A stretch of 64,000 nucleotides of DNA from Panaeolus papilionaceus (GCA_015501605.1 JADNRZ010000005.1:806001-870000); one strand, 5' to 3'. Shown: positions 50,138-63,747, numbered from the stretch's first letter. Numbers and translations are program-made. Notes: generated by a model from the letters alone, not told the origin.

Positions 50138-52436
50138 ATGGTTGCACCTCTCTATACCACTGCTTCAGGATTGCTTTTCCATGCCGGGAAAATCTTGGTC
50201 ATTACGATCGGTCTGCCAGCCAGAGGCAAGACCCATATTTCACGTTCGCTGGAGCGCTATCTCAGATGGATGGGAGTAAAGACTCAGGTCATATCCTTGG
50301 GTGACTTTCGTAGAAAGACCCTTGGTGGGGCACAGCAATTACCTCCGGATTATTTTACCCTAGGTTTGCCTGCCCTCGTTTCTCAAGGTTGTTCGTTGAG
50401 CTAATAAGGCTCTTCATTTATGTGTACCGCAAAATAGGCGAGAAAAGTCCTGAGACGATTGCTCTTCGGAAAAAGATATCCGACGGATGCGAGCAATTAA
50501 TCTGGGAATTCTTTGAAGGGGGTGGCCAGGTCGTTATCTACGATGCTAATAATGGCAGAAAGGCAGCGCGGAATGCCATCGCAGAACGTTTCGACAAGGC
50601 TGGTATTCATGTTGTAATGCTTGGTGTGTTGTTTCATATCGACCATGCTTCACCTTTTGACTATTGTATGTCGCGCGTCCCCAAGAATCTATGTGCGACA
50701 ACAAAGAAATCATCGAAACTAACATTCGAAGCGTAAAGATCTCGTCTCCAGACGTAGGTCGCATCTGCTATACCCTTTGATAAACCACGCGTCTGATGCC
50801 CAGCAGTATCGCGGTTGGGACCCAGATAAAGCTGTTCGAGACTACTACATAAGGATTCGGGATCACGAGAACTACTACGAGCCCGTTGAGGATACGACCT
50901 GGCCATTTATTCGGATCATGAATGTGAGTAGCCACTGCTCTTGTTTCATACAGTGGACTGAGCCGCTTCTTCGAAGGTCGGAGAGAAGATCACTTTGAAT
51001 GTACGTCTTATGCGATTGACCGATTTGGGGATAGCGAGTGCTAAAGATATAGGTTTAGAAAATTCAAGGCTATCTGCAGGTAAAGCTCAGTTCGGTCTGC
51101 TGTTCAATACACCTTCTGACACGAACCAGTCGCGGATTGTGTTCTTTTTGATGAACATCCACAACAGGTATCGAACCATCTACTTTGCACGAGTAAGCGT
51201 CACATTACTCCCGTAATCGCGTTTCGATTCTAAATGATATACAGTCGGGCCAGTCTTTGATCGAACACTCGTACAAAGCTGACTCCGATCTGTCTCCCGC
51301 AGGATGGGAGTATGCAGAGAAATTGAAGGACTTCGTATTGGAGCGGAGGGCCAAGAGCCTCGAACAAAGGGGATTGGACCCCACTGAACGAAAGCTTGTT
51401 GTATGTGATTCACAGCTTCACATATTTGCCTCATGAACCAGGAACGATTTTTTTTTGACGATTGGCATTTTGATAGATCTGGACCTCTACACGTCGACGA
51501 GCGCACCATACAGCATGGCCTTTCATTGCTTCCGGTCGCTCTTCAATGATGTCACAAATACCAACTGTCTCCCGTACAGACGTAGAGGTTATATCTGATA
51601 TTCTCTCGACGTCTCCAGATGCGATGACATTCCCGGAGCAACTTTACGCACCGACGCCCCCTTCGGTCAACTTGAAAGCAAGCCCCCCTATGCCGTCCTC
51701 CATCAAGGTGGTTGAAAAGCCTCAAATGCTTGAAATAAATCCTGGTATTTGGGATGGCCTCAACCCAGATCAAGCTAAAAAATATTACCCAGAGGACTGG
51801 GACCGTTTCACCAAAGATCCTTACTCATACAGAGTGCCTAGGGCAGAAAGCTATCACGATCTTAGTGGTGAGCATATCCACGTTTTCAGCTCCAAAATCA
51901 TAACCCATCAATTGTTCTAAACATGGAAATGTCCCCCTCGTTTTTCTCAAACAGTGCGCCTCGAACCCGTTCTGATTGAACTAGAGCGCGAACAAGAAGA
52001 TCTCTTGATCATCGGACATGCGTCTGTCATCCGCTGTCTGCTCGCCTATCTCATTGGACTTCCGGCTTCTGAAATCCCGGCCATTGAGGTTGCCCGTGGC
52101 GACCTGCTGGAGGTCGTACCTGCCTCCTATGGCGTGCACAGTCATGCATTCCACTTCTGGGACGGACCAGGCAGGCGTGGAGACGGAGATTTATCGGACG
52201 TCCGAGATGAGAACAACTTCTACGAGAACTATGCGGAAAGTACCAGAGGAAAGAGGAAGACGGACGAAAGTGCTGTTAACAGCGGAAGACAGACACCTGT
52301 CAGCGCAGTTGTGCCAGTCGAACCCACATCACATTTGGAACCTATGGGCGAGAACGACAGGACTATGAGAGGAGCCGACTCGGATTTGGTTGAGCCTGAA
52401 ACACCGATAACTATCAACATCGAAGCAGAGGTTTGA
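50138..52436 (+). CDS. PFK26: 6-phosphofructo-2-kinase, bisphosphatase site lost (Pfk26-type)
   Basis: The product makes fructose-2,6-bisphosphate, the cytosolic activator of glycolysis. The Walker A motif is GLPARGKTHISRSLERYLRW (about 50208-50267), followed by VISLGDFRRKTLGG. The kinase continues with GGQVVIYDANNGRKAARNAI, CDNKEIIETNI, YRGWDPDKAVRDYYIRI and IQGYLQSRIVFFLMNIH. In the phosphatase domain the usual R-H-G-E motif reads IYFARSGQS (intron inside, 51180-51250), so the catalytic His is Ser. The second His is kept in IIGHASVIRCLLAYLIG. Yeast Pfk26 also has Ser at this place and acts only as kinase. A low-complexity C-terminal tail (RGKRKTDESAVNSGRQTP) may be a phosphorylation target. 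Confidence 0.93.
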
Positions 52437-52855
52437 ATTCTGAGGTTCAAATTGTGATACATACTCTTTCCAAGGTAGTTTGGCGTTTCGGGGCTCCTTT
52501 TACGCTTGCTTACTTTTTGCGATATATACTTCCTTTCTTCAATGTAAAATTATCAATATACCAAATGTTAATCCTGTTTTGCGTGACCCTTGATCCCTGA
52601 GCTTCACTATGCGAAATGAGGAGAATAAATCAGGTGTTACAATTGCACTATATTCCAAGGATATACACGAATAAGACAAACTGTGAACCATGTCTGGTTA
52701 CATCTAGACTCTTCTGGATGAATATGAAGTTGATATCGTCAGGTTTCGTAGGGTTTGTCGTAAGGCTGGGTCGTGGGTGGTCATATGAGAGATTCCAAAT
52801 TTAAGGTAAGCCTTGTGTTAGCGAGGAGATATCGCTTATCCTCTTGTGTGATAAG
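52437..52855. other. intergenic between convergent genes
   Basis: About 420 bases with the 3' flanks of the kinase gene and the glucanase. No other feature seen. Confidence 0.6.
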
Positions 52856-54698
52856 TTAGAGAGAAAGAATAATCCCTGCCATAATACTTGTGCCCAAGAG
52901 CGTCACCACATCCATTCCATAAGTACGGAAACTTGTTCCAGCGGATGAGGGCTTGAAATCACCATTCAACGGCTGTTTCTGATATACTTTGAAGGAGTTG
53001 ATACTCCAGGTAGCATTCTTTGCGACCAAAATAGATAGCGTGAGTGGTTTTTGCATAGGGTATAATTCAAAGGAAGCCGTACCACAAAATTGGCTGGGTC
53101 CATCATGCGCTCAACGCATGTTCCTGGGCATTCGGTAGTGGCGTACGTGTTACCGGCCCAATCACCTGGTAAGACCTTCGATGAGGGAGATTTTCAACCT
53201 GATTAAAGCTACCTCTTACCGCAAAATGTAATGTCTGCAGGGACCGTAAGTCATTATCACCCGAGATAGTCAGACAAAGCATACGTACTGATGATTACTG
53301 TGTGGTTCGAGAAATAGTTTGGAATATCACATTTCGAGCTGTCTAGTCTGGCAGATGGTGGACCCCAAGATGCTGGAGTAGGGATCCCCTGCTTGATGTC
53401 ATCGGGAATAGCTGCCCGGAAGAATGACCCTATCGAAAGAAGGAGAAAAATGAGGGTTAAGGTGCAACATGAGAGATCGAGTTGTGCTTACAAACTGAAA
53501 TATCGTTCTCGTCCCATTTCATGGCAAGGACACCACCCCCTTGTGACTCGAAAAATTCCCCATAAGATGCTTTACTCCAGTCTGCAATACCACAGCCGCC
53601 TTTGGTGCTTCCATTCGACTCGCAATCGGTATGCGGCTCGCCCGACGGTCCCGTCTAGTCATCCTATTAACTTGCTACTCAGCAGAATTAGGCGTAGAAT
53701 GTCACTCACAGAGACATTCCCTGTAAATTGGGTCTTTGTATCGATGGAACACCCAGCTTTGGTATGCCATGCCATTCGGTTTGTATGTTGGTCGTGTACG
53801 CCTTCTAAAATATCAATTTCCCCGTACTAGGTGACTTCAGCAAACGTTACGAAGATTGAGGCACTTGACCTACGTTGGGCCATGCATCCTGGGGCAAGTT
53901 GGAACGCGGTATTGAGGTCGACCAAAAGGCAGGCCAAACGGCTAGAAAAATGATGTCAGATTATTCAATTGAGTAAAGGTCCTCGTCTGATACCAACCAC
54001 ATCCATAAGGTGCTCTGTTCAGATCAATAATAAACAAGCCAGTTGTATACATTTTCTTGGTATTTATCCTGATGCTAGAAAGATTCCAAAGGATAAGAAA
54101 ACCTAAAGATTGAACACTACACGAACTTAATTCGTACCTTTCCCTCGGTGTGTTATAAGGAAGCCAGGACTTCATATCTGCGACAATCCTTGCCGTGCCA
54201 TCATCCTCTACCCACGTATAGTTCTTTTGCAGGGCAACTTCACGGCTGACATATCTGGTGTGTATGTTGGCATTCCACCCTAATACTTAATATCCAAGGG
54301 TGACCTACTTGACTGAACCACTAAGGAAATATGGTGAGAAGCGCGAAATCGGTGAAACCGTTCTTGATAACTTACCGAGTTGGATCGTCTCCCGTAAAGA
54401 AGTTGAAGCCACTGGCATAACTTGTCAGCGATCATCCAACGATTCGAAGGTTGATAAAACAAACTCACTCGAAGAAGTTCTTGCCTTGGTACGTATCTTG
54501 AGGTACCCAAACGAATGCCGATCCATTCTTGTTATAGTTTATACCTTGGATTTGCCTCTTTTGCGGTATATTTGAAGTCTTTCGCGGTAGGAGTTGACCA
54601 ATATCAGCGAATGCTTCATTGGCGGTCACTACATGGCAAAGCATGGACGCAGAAAACAATAGATATAAGCAGGGCAGACGAGAGTACGCTCGAAGCAT
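52856..54698 (-). CDS. GH16 endo-1,3(4)-beta-glucanase, GPI-anchored type
   Basis: A secreted glycoside hydrolase family 16 enzyme, which cleaves or remodels beta-1,3/1,4-glucans of the cell wall. Start MLRAYSRLPCLYLLFSASML at 54698 is a signal peptide. The GH16 features are ASGFNFFTGDDPTRG, PYGCGVWPAFWSTS and the catalytic motif GEIDILEGVHDQHTNRMAWH (about 53760-53830), with the two acidic residues of E-I-D-I-L-E. GGCGIADWSKASYGEFF and NATWSINSFKVYQ complete the fold. The C terminus ends in the hydrophobic TYGMDVVTLLGTSIMAGIIL, a probable GPI signal. The frame is cut by about ten introns and stays open. Exact splice sites in the middle are approximate. It converges on the phosphofructo-2-kinase gene. 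Confidence 0.88.
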
Positions 54699-56435
54699 TT
54701 GCGCAAGATAAGCAAGACAGAAAACGAGTTTGGTTAGAAGAGATTCAAAGAGGTCTGCAGCAAGTGTCCAGAGCGTCAGGGAGTCGTATGGATGGTCGTT
54801 AAGAGGGCAAAGAGAGAAACCTTCAGGTATTAACGAGGCAGCCACGATGTTTGTTGGCTGTTCTCCAAGCCAAGAAGTCTCAAGAGGCAAAGTTCATTCA
54901 GTCTGCAGGTTCAAACCTGCACAAGAACTCTGTACATATTAGTGTCCAAGTCCGAGTCGGCTGATGGCAATGAACCCGCCAAGATCTTCACGTGATCGCG
55001 CACCGGCGGCCCGATAGCCACCAGTCGACAGAGCTTAGATAGGGGCTTAGTGACAACATTAATGGGTCGGAGAGGTCACGATGAGATTCTTAGCGCTTCA
55101 ACTGGTTTGCGTATCTAGCAGTGTGCTAATATCTAGGGTACAACAAGTAAAAATGGAATGCATAAATCATGAGGAGGTTGAACAGTTTCTGTCAAACCAC
55201 TGGAGGCTCTTATGAGATCGTTATGAGATGCCGACACCGTATCGCGGTCCAAGCTCATCGAAATAAGAAATATGTCAACGCTCAATACAATTGACACATG
55301 CCGAAGCAAAAGACGATAACAATAAACAAGGAGAACTGGGCTAATATGAGGTCCGGTAAAGCGCAGATATGGTCCTTGCAAGGCCTGCAGAGTATTTACG
55401 GCAAAATACTTCGGAAAGGGATTGCTCGATAACCGGAACCGCAATTTAAGAGGACCAAGCAAGGTCTGTAGTCTTCTGTAGTGCTGGATATCATCGGAAG
55501 GAAATTAACCTTTTAATCGATTTGGTAATGATTGCGGAACCAGAGCTTTGTCACTGATCTGACGCTGGTAGATTCGGAAACGCCTCGAACCTTTGAAAAT
55601 GAATTTAGGCATCCTGATCAGCGGCACCGAAGGTCAAGCAACGTAATAGCTGAGGAATAGAGGACCCAAATTCAAAGTAGTCCTTGATACTTTTCAACTG
55701 ACATCCCTGCAGTCGACAAGGAAAAGACATAGTAACGACATCAAGAAGCGCTCAAGCGTACCGTAGTACGAACGTCAAATCAACACAGTCAGCTGGAAAC
55801 TTCAAGCAGTCAAATCCTTTCGAGGGTAATCATATTATCCGCCTCTTACCACGTTGCTCTGTGCTTTGGTTTGAATAAGACGTCTTGATGAACCTGTTGC
55901 GTACACTCTGCATATCATTGTTTTCTGGATGTTCGAATGCCAACTGCCATCTAATAGTTGGCATTAATCGAGCTCCGCATCCGAGCTGCGACTTCATTGT
56001 GTAACAATGCGACCAAGTCTCATATCCCCTCCCTCTCAAAGGCAGCCATGGCTAAGACCACCAGGCCCTATTCCTTTTTCTTTTTGCGGTCGGTACCGAC
56101 ACCCGACGGTCTTTCGAAATAACAACCTGATGAGGGCCAAAAAAAGCATCAAAAGGGGAGTTAATATGAACCAGTTCTGTCCTTGGCCACGAACCAGTTT
56201 ATTAACTTGACGCCAATGTAGTCCGAAGAAAAAGGGAGTGGAGAGGGGTTATGGATCCGGAAGGTTAAATTTATACATTCGTAAGCTTTGACACCTAAAA
56301 GTACACGATCGTTATATGGCGTGGCGACGTTAATAAGAGAAGAGAATAGTCCAAACCGTACATAATACAGAGGATAAAAATGAAAAAAAGTACCATTAGA
56401 TGCGAAGAATTCGGGGTAGACATGGTCGCAGCATT
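54699..56435. other. intergenic, 1.7 kb, no supported gene
   Basis: Between the glucanase start (minus strand) and the permease stop (minus strand). Short frames only. A GGTTCAAACC T-arm-like motif at 54907-54916 has no matching acceptor or D stem. Confidence 0.55.
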
Positions 56436-58971
56436 TTATGAAGCAACTTCGACAACATTTTGGGAGATATTACGGCCTTTTTCGGACTTGGATTCCAGAC
56501 TGCTGACACTATGTGTCTCCTCCTGGCGATTATAATCGGAATCGGACACATCCACCTCTTCGAATTTGGTTGAGGCGCCTGGCACGGGGAATATCTTGTT
56601 GAGGACATAATAAATGAGACTTGAAACGCCGAAACCAGTGAAAAATGACATTTGGTAGATCCGAGTGGCAGCAAGAGGGACGTCTCTTCCGGCTGTGAGA
56701 GAAAATATGGTCATAAATATCTTGCTCGGAACGAAAGGCTGGTAATAAGCAATCCAACGTACTTGCTCCAGCAAAGCCAACGACATTGATGAGAATACCA
56801 GCGATATAAGCGGCATATGCTCTGAAGTTGATACCGTGTGTGTAGTAATACCAGCCTGTCTTTTCTGCGTTATACAGATCGTCAACACTGTAGTGACCGC
56901 GACGGATAATGTAATATTCGGTTATCTGAGCACGAGGCAAGCATGAGCATTCGAATGAGGAAAGCTGAATGAGAATAATTACCATAACACCGGCGATGGA
57001 GCTGAGGAATACCGAGTAAGCAGAGAGATAGGAGGTAAAGTTATTGCTGCTCTTCAAAAGATTCCAAGGGAGCATGCATAGCCCAATAGTTGCTGCAACG
57101 TAGCCTCCGCGGCGAATATTCTGCGCAAAGAGGTTCATTAGACACTACTCGTAAATTGCCGAATGGTGACGAAACCAATGGATCACACTTACGATGAATC
57201 GAGGACACAAGGCCGTCAAATCACATCCAGCACTGATGGAGTTGGCGGAAATGTTCGTACCGAGCTAAAATAAATGTATGAAGTCTGTAATTTTCAACTG
57301 GAACTTTATTAAGATCCTAACCTGAGCAATGATGAATGCGAAGGCAATGAACCAGACCTAGACACGAAGTCAAGTTTCAGAACGAGTTTCCGGCTATGAA
57401 TGATTGAAAGTCATCAACACGCACCCCGAAACGAGTGGCGCTAGACGGACTGTCATCCAAGAACCTTCCGAGAAGGTCAATAGGCGACCAGATGGCTTCA
57501 CCATAAATAGTTTCCGAGGAGGAGCTGACGATGATGCCGATGAAGCTAACCAGCGAGAATGACAAAGGGACGGAGAAGAATTGGGGCCATAGAGCAGCCG
57601 ATGGTGATTTTGCACGCGACGCAAAATCTGGGGCGTTTCTATTGACATGACAAGTATGAGAACGGGAACGAGGACCACTGAAGGGAAAAATAAAAAGGTA
57701 CACACGTGACGAGGGTGGCCATGTTGCTAATACACGACATCAGACTGACAACCATCGACCAACCCAGTTCAGACCCATGCACAGTTGAGGGGCGGGACAC
57801 GATTGGTCCGACACCCTTAGCTTTGACGATGCACCATACGAAGAATGTGAGACCAGCGATAGGTGTGACAATCGACTTGAGGGTGAACAAATGACGACTG
57901 TGTGCATTAAGATCAGATTAAATGCTATACCAGGGTACGAGCAAGCATTCAAAAGGAAAGTGAACTCACATTTGATGGATTGGAAACCAGATGGCCGGCA
58001 GGGAAATTAACCAGAACAGGAAGAAGCACATAAAGTCCCTCGTGTTTGTGCCAGAGGATTCAGGCATTGAATTGGCTGTTCCAACACCACAAATTCATAC
58101 ATAGTGGATAGGTCACATTGTCCACAGCGAAGTCGAACAGAGTGTCCCATGACAGGTGTATAGGATATGAACGGAAATATAGAAAGGGGTAAAGTAGAAG
58201 TCGCTTCGTGAGAAGGTGCAGCACAGGAATTTAACTTCGAAGGACTCACGAATGTTATTTACGCTGGGCCACATTGCCCTCAGCATAACTTTAACACAAT
58301 CTCCACCAATGCTCGCCTGTACGCCATACCAGATACTAGATGAAAAAACATCACAAATGACATGCCGAGATAATTGGTTTCTATCTTTAACTCGATGATG
58401 ACACAACATACCAGGCCATAACCCCACGGTTAAAAGTACACCATAAGCTGCCATATAGACCAAAACTGGTTCGCGCCACCACAGGGAACGTGATATGAAA
58501 CATTGCACCAGGACGCGCATTAAGGACAATAAAGGGCGCCACAACTCCATATCCAAGCCACACACAAATCCAGGCTTGCCACCAGGATAGACCGAGCTGG
58601 ACCATCGAGGATACAATCATCCACCTAAAGAGGTGAGAAAATCACGGATAAGTAAACATCGCCGGTAATAGATCGTTCAAAACGCAGCAACATACGTGTT
58701 GACATTAAATGAATCTGCTATCCAACTGCGTTATAGAATTTGAATGAGTGGTGCACCGAGCTTTAGAGAACTGTGTAAACGTACAAGGAAATGAAGTTGA
58801 TCGAGCGCCACGTCCGTTTCTCTGGTGGGACGGGTGCAAGGTCGTCATTCTGTCGTTCCTTGGTTCAGCTAAGGCCTTTGTAGGGATGATGAGGTTACGA
58901 ACCATCAGGAATAACTGCGAATATGTGATCCCTGGCGCATGTTGTACCTCAAGCTTTTCGATTATACCCAT
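56436..58971 (-). CDS. NCS1-family nucleobase/allantoin permease (Fur4/Dal4-like)
   Basis: A plasma-membrane proton symporter of the nucleobase:cation symporter-1 family, importing uracil, uridine, allantoin or a related compound. The short first exon MGIIEKLE joins [20 protein letters not shown], the conserved N-terminal motif. The family core is [40 protein letters not shown] and [40 protein letters not shown] (TM3) and [20 protein letters not shown] follow, then [20 protein letters not shown] and [20 protein letters not shown]. The cytosolic tail ends in [20 protein letters not shown], possibly for regulated turnover. About twelve introns are present. Substrate preference cannot be read from the visible sequence. 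Confidence 0.9.
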
Positions 58972-61053
58972 GATGAGAGTGTTTGGAGGTTAAGCGCGGT
59001 CGTGAATGTCGATTAATGAGACGAAGTTCGATTATATCAGCCTCCACAGATGCTCCACTGGCGTAAATGAAGACAGGCAAAGAGCAGATGTGGAACAGGA
59101 GGGGGAGATGGATGGGGAGGCGATGTCGAGACTATGGCAGCTACTGGCCGATTTTATTGCGTTTATTTCTTCTGAAGCACACGCTTCGGGATAGCTTCTG
59201 CGATACATGACCTACGTGTTTGGAAATAGATTTGCAAGAGATAAGGTGAGAGTCGGCGAGTCGCTTCGCGATAAGGCTGGAGAAATATAGACATGATATC
59301 GTGACATATTCAATGATATCTGAAGTCTGGCCACCAGCCTCCACCAGCCCAAGAATTTTCCATTTCAAGTAGGTTATAGCTTTAGACGATATCGTGCAGT
59401 ACTCGTGATAATTTCAGAATGCAGAGAATGTGAGCTGATACAAGCCTTAGAAGAGACTTCGTGACCGTACTTGCAATTAGGACTCGGAGTATTCATACTG
59501 CGGGGTCATGTCAACATGGTCAGAAATGAATTTGTTGCTTAATGACAGAGAGATACGGGGATGTTTTGCGGGGAAAGGCGTAGCTTGGGTGTTATCATTG
59601 CGCTTAGTGCGTCCCGTGCCTCGACTTTCTTATCTATGGCGTGGATTAAGTATCACCAGAACTCTTCAAATTCCTAGATAAAAAAAATATTACATTAAAC
59701 AACGATAGTTTCAAGTTTCAACAAACAATGTCGATACAAGCATACCTTTTCTCGGGACCGATCTTCTGCGACTCGTCCAGGCTGCGTACTTCCTTTGCGT
59801 GTGTTGCTTATTCTTTTGTTCCATTTATCTTGCATCGGAAATGGAGCACAAAATTGAATGATACTTACTTAGGAGGACTTCCGGGCGTCTACTCTGATAC
59901 CAAGCCGTTATCCAGTTGAAATGACTTGGACCTCAGGCCTCAGGTCTTCCCGATCAAATTCTGTGAAAGCGCCATTGACAGGCAGAGTACGACCATTCAG
60001 TATCATGATGTTTGTTCTTGACCGAGAAATTTCCGCTGAAGGAACTCGTATCAGGTATGTCAAAATGCTTGAAGGATCCCGGTGAGACAGCAGTACAATA
60101 CCTGTTGTCCTGATAGTTCGAAACCAGCCCACTAGTCACAGCACAGTCTCAGGTCACTCTCGGTCTGACGCGACGTATCACGTCCACGTGACCAACGCGA
60201 CATCCCTCCAACTGCTCGCTTTTTCAAGTTTTTGAAACGCGTCAAGTCGGCGTCATGACTAAATCTTTCCAAGGACCCGGAGTCCTGAATGATTCGTTGT
60301 CGGAGAGGACACCGTGATCCAGGAGTGCGCATACTTCAATCAAAGGTCTATGAAGACCCTAGCCAGGTCCCAGATATAAGATTCCCGATTGACGCAACGT
60401 ACATGGCTGATTCGACAACTTATTAATTGAAACCATGAGGCTCGCATCCATCACATCGACATCAATGAAAATGGAATAAATAATCAAGTGCATTGAGAGA
60501 GGAACAGCAGAGACAGAAACAAGTCGAGAGATGTGACATTGAATAGGTTGAGAATGCATGCAAATCATGAACCGATGTTGATGTGCTTTCAGAAATGAGG
60601 GTTCAGGGCAAAATAGACAAAACCATAAATTGAAAGAGAGTAAAGAAAGTGATGATGGTATGCAGTCATGATGGTATGATGTTTGTGGGGTGCTACTGGT
60701 TCAAAGTTCGACAAACCAAGATGAAACTAGTTGTGCATTAGCCACAGTGGAAAGCGCAGAAGAGTAAGAGGGAGCAAAGAGTGATGATAACCGAGGATGG
60801 AATGCAAGATGTATATATAGATTAAGCGCAGATGATAGGTGATGATGATGCTGGATGAACATATGCAGTATGAATAAATGGCAAAGGGAACATTGACGGG
60901 TGCAATATCTGTCTTGCAATACATTCTGTATTGCGAGTTGGTGATGGGGAAATGCGTAACTTGCTTTGGTGTCCATTTACGGTCTTGAGCGTCGTTGCTG
61001 GCGTCGTGTGTCGCATAGTTTGTCGCGGAAGCAATTCGTTAGGTATGCCTTTA
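58972..61053. other. intergenic, 2.1 kb, no supported gene
   Basis: The gap upstream of the NCS1 permease and downstream of the KEN-box gene. Short frames in all phases; none carries a recognisable motif or consistent splice sites. Confidence 0.55.
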
Positions 61054-61960
61054 TCAATTGAAGAGATCAGGGCATTCGCTGACAGAGCGAGATGGTTTAT
61101 CGTATTGAAGGCCAGGAGCAGCGGGGGAGGAGAAAGTAAAGGAAGCGTAAATCTTCTTGCGCTCAGGGGTGGAAAAGGTACGTTCTGAAGAAACATCCTC
61201 CGATACAGCTCGCAAACGTGATGAGGTAGCGGAAAATAGTGCTTGAGAAGGCTCAAAGTAGTCGCGAATCTCAGGCTCCACTGAGGCTGCCTGTAAATTT
61301 AAGATTAATCACCATTTGGACCTCCGCGATAATGAAACGAACCTTGACTGTGCGAAATTTGACATTATCATCACTGGATGAGAGGGGAGCCTCAATGCCA
61401 GCTGGAAGATCTGCCTGCTCATAGGCCCCAGATACATCAGCCAGAGGCTGTACAGTAAGCTCGTAGCATTTGGAATCTATGTTAGCCTGAGTAGAACGTT
61501 CCTTGTCTGCTTCATCCTCTTCCTTGACCCGTGGCATGGGAGACACTTTGCGCGAACTGGTTCGTTTACTGGAGCTCTTTTTGGCGACAGGCTTTCCATC
61601 CTTCTTTTTTGGCTTCGTACTAGTAGAGGCCACTGCCACAGCCTTCCGCTTCTTGGGTTCCGGTTCGTCCTTCTCCTTCTTAGCCTTGAGGGTGGTGATA
61701 GGTTTTGCTGCCTGCAACTTTGTAGCGAGAGCACCAGTCTTACGCTTCTTGGAGACATTTCCAGTTAAAGATGCCCGCTCTCCAGTGAGAGGATGATAAT
61801 TCTCCTTGTTAAGTGCCACCACGTCGGTGGTGTTGGTAGTGAACACGACGTTGCTGAGAGTTGAAGATCGGGTTGACAGTGCATTCGGTTGCGATACCTT
61901 CGGCACAGATGAATCGGTAGATGCGGCATCCTGAAAGACGGTGAATGTGCGGAGAGACAT
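61054..61960 (-). CDS. basic nuclear protein with KEN box (about 284 aa)
   Basis: Family not recognised. Start MSLRTFTVFQDAASTD at 61960; two exons joined by a consensus intron after DDNVKFRTVK, continuing AASVEPEIRDYFEPSQALFS. A KEN box lies at residues 52-54 in ALNKENYHPLTGERA, a degron read by APC/C-Cdh1. The centre is strongly basic with an SV40-like NLS PKKRKAV (about residue 102) and further Lys/Ser clusters. An acidic patch VKEEDEADKERSTQ follows. The C terminus has SERTFSTPERKKIYASF and ends SVSECPDLFN. The layout (N-terminal KEN box, basic middle, acidic end) suggests a cell-cycle-regulated chromatin protein; a securin-like role is speculation. It is divergent from the kinase gene at 63748. 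Confidence 0.7.
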
Positions 61961-63747
61961 TGTAACAGCAGGGATGGATCGACACGAGGTGTGAGGGTGG
62001 TTCAAAGTTGTGAGTTGGGAAATTTATGAAATAGGGTATAGATCGATAAATATCTATCGGTAGATATCAAGATAATGAGTAGAAGTAGCAGTGAACAGAC
62101 GGTAAACGGATAATTCTTGCCCCACAGTCAAGTACAATTCCAAAAAACAAACCACACCGACAATCCCATTCACACAAACTTAAACGGGTAATGTCACGTG
62201 AACTGTACAAACAAACCAGGCGCGTTCAGTCACGAGACTTTACACGCCATGTCAGGCAGTGTCGCTTTCTCTGATGCCATCAGCGACAATGAGGCTTCTG
62301 TGCGCGCTTCAGACGTCTTCTTCCTCGTGCTTCTGCCATTCTATTATGTTGTCCAACAAATGTGTCCTAAAACACAAGGCGTTCACGCAGTTAGTATCCA
62401 GTCTAGCGCACATTACCTCAATTGGTTGCTTCGTCTTGTTCGCTTCATGACACTTCCCTTTTTGTTGTTTCAGACCTCCATTCACGACATTTCAACTACA
62501 AGCGTTTCATTGCAACTGCCCGCAAATTGATTAACGTGGTAACTGCAACGTTGTATCTCTCTTCGTTATTTCTCTTGTTCTCTTGATGACATGAGCATTA
62601 CCTTGTAAGCTAATCATGCCTTATTTTATCCGACCGCCCACACTCTTTCTTTATTTATGTTTTTTTTTTTACGGTATATGCACTGAACATTGACGTGCTG
62701 TCACACAATAGCTGGAATTTTCTAGTCTTGTATCCACTTGGGTCCGAGCCGGATTGGTACAACTAACCTTGTCTGAGTGTGCTGGCTGGGAATCATTTTA
62801 CCTCCTTGGCCTCGCGTTGACCCTCGATCACTTATCTCCACGATAAGCCACCTTCAAAATCGTTGACGTTTCGTCACTTTGGGAATGTCTGACTCTTTTT
62901 ATCGAATCAGCTGGATTTCGATTTACAGAGTATCGCACCTTTCTTTCAAGCAGGAATGCTACTAGCACTTTATTTCTTTATAAACTGCGAGGCAGGGGTG
63001 CCCCAGCTTTTGATGTTCTAATAAAATGACAAGATGTATGGCGTCAGACCAGTCACATTCACATTTGCTAGGACCATCGAGCCGTATACAACTCTTTACT
63101 CTAATTGCACAGCTGATAGGTTCGGTTTGCACAACCCGCAAAAGCACTTGGACGAGTTTGTTCCGGTTCGGAGTCCTCAAGATGCAGTGCACTTGCCGAT
63201 ATGATCTGGCTTGCGGTTTCTGTACGTAGAGATCGGTGAAATGGAACGCCCTGATTCACTCAAACATTTGAGTTCCCGACTTAGTACTCCCAGAATGGTT
63301 CCCACTCGCCTCATGGCCTTGTCTGACAAAGCGCTTTCTTCCAAAAAGCGTCGTCGATCTCCTCCGTTCTCGAGCTCGAAAACAGCTAAATACTGCATAA
63401 TGCTCAATAAAAACAATTCTTCTCCTTGTTCGAACTTGATCCCGATACTTCCTCCAGGCTGATTCCAAATTGTCTTCGCGGATCAACGTGAGGAAATCGC
63501 CTTGTGAGTAGTATGATTACTTTCAGCCTCGAGGACACCACGCCCTACAGGGGTGTTGTGTCACGCCAGTGATACCCCATCCACATATTTCCAGCCGCAG
63601 GCCTCATTCCATATTTAAATAGAGGCTTGCACTTCCTAGAAATTCACTTGGAAGTCCTCGTTCGCACTGGTGCTAACACATTTTTCTCCTCTCCTTCTCC
63701 TCCCCCTCCGATATTTTCTCTTCGTTATCCTTTCTTAGGTTCACCAA
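61961..63747. other. intergenic, 1.8 kb, divergent promoters
   Basis: Between the KEN-box gene (minus) and the kinase gene (plus). A possible small frame near 62258 (MSGSVAFSDAISDNEASVRA) has a hydrophobic stretch, but no homologue is recognised and the structure is not supported. Confidence 0.5.

Noticed and set aside
53393..53830. 145-codon plus-strand frame
   Set aside because: Shadow of the GH16 exons on the other strand, which carry the catalytic motif.
54907..54917. T-arm-like GGTTCAAACC with a perfect stem, suggesting a tRNA
   Set aside because: No matching D arm, anticodon stem or 7-bp acceptor stem could be placed around it.
62198..62530. 110-codon plus-strand frame with hydrophobic stretch
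   Set aside because: Resembles no known small membrane protein such as Pmp3; no supporting splice or promoter signals.
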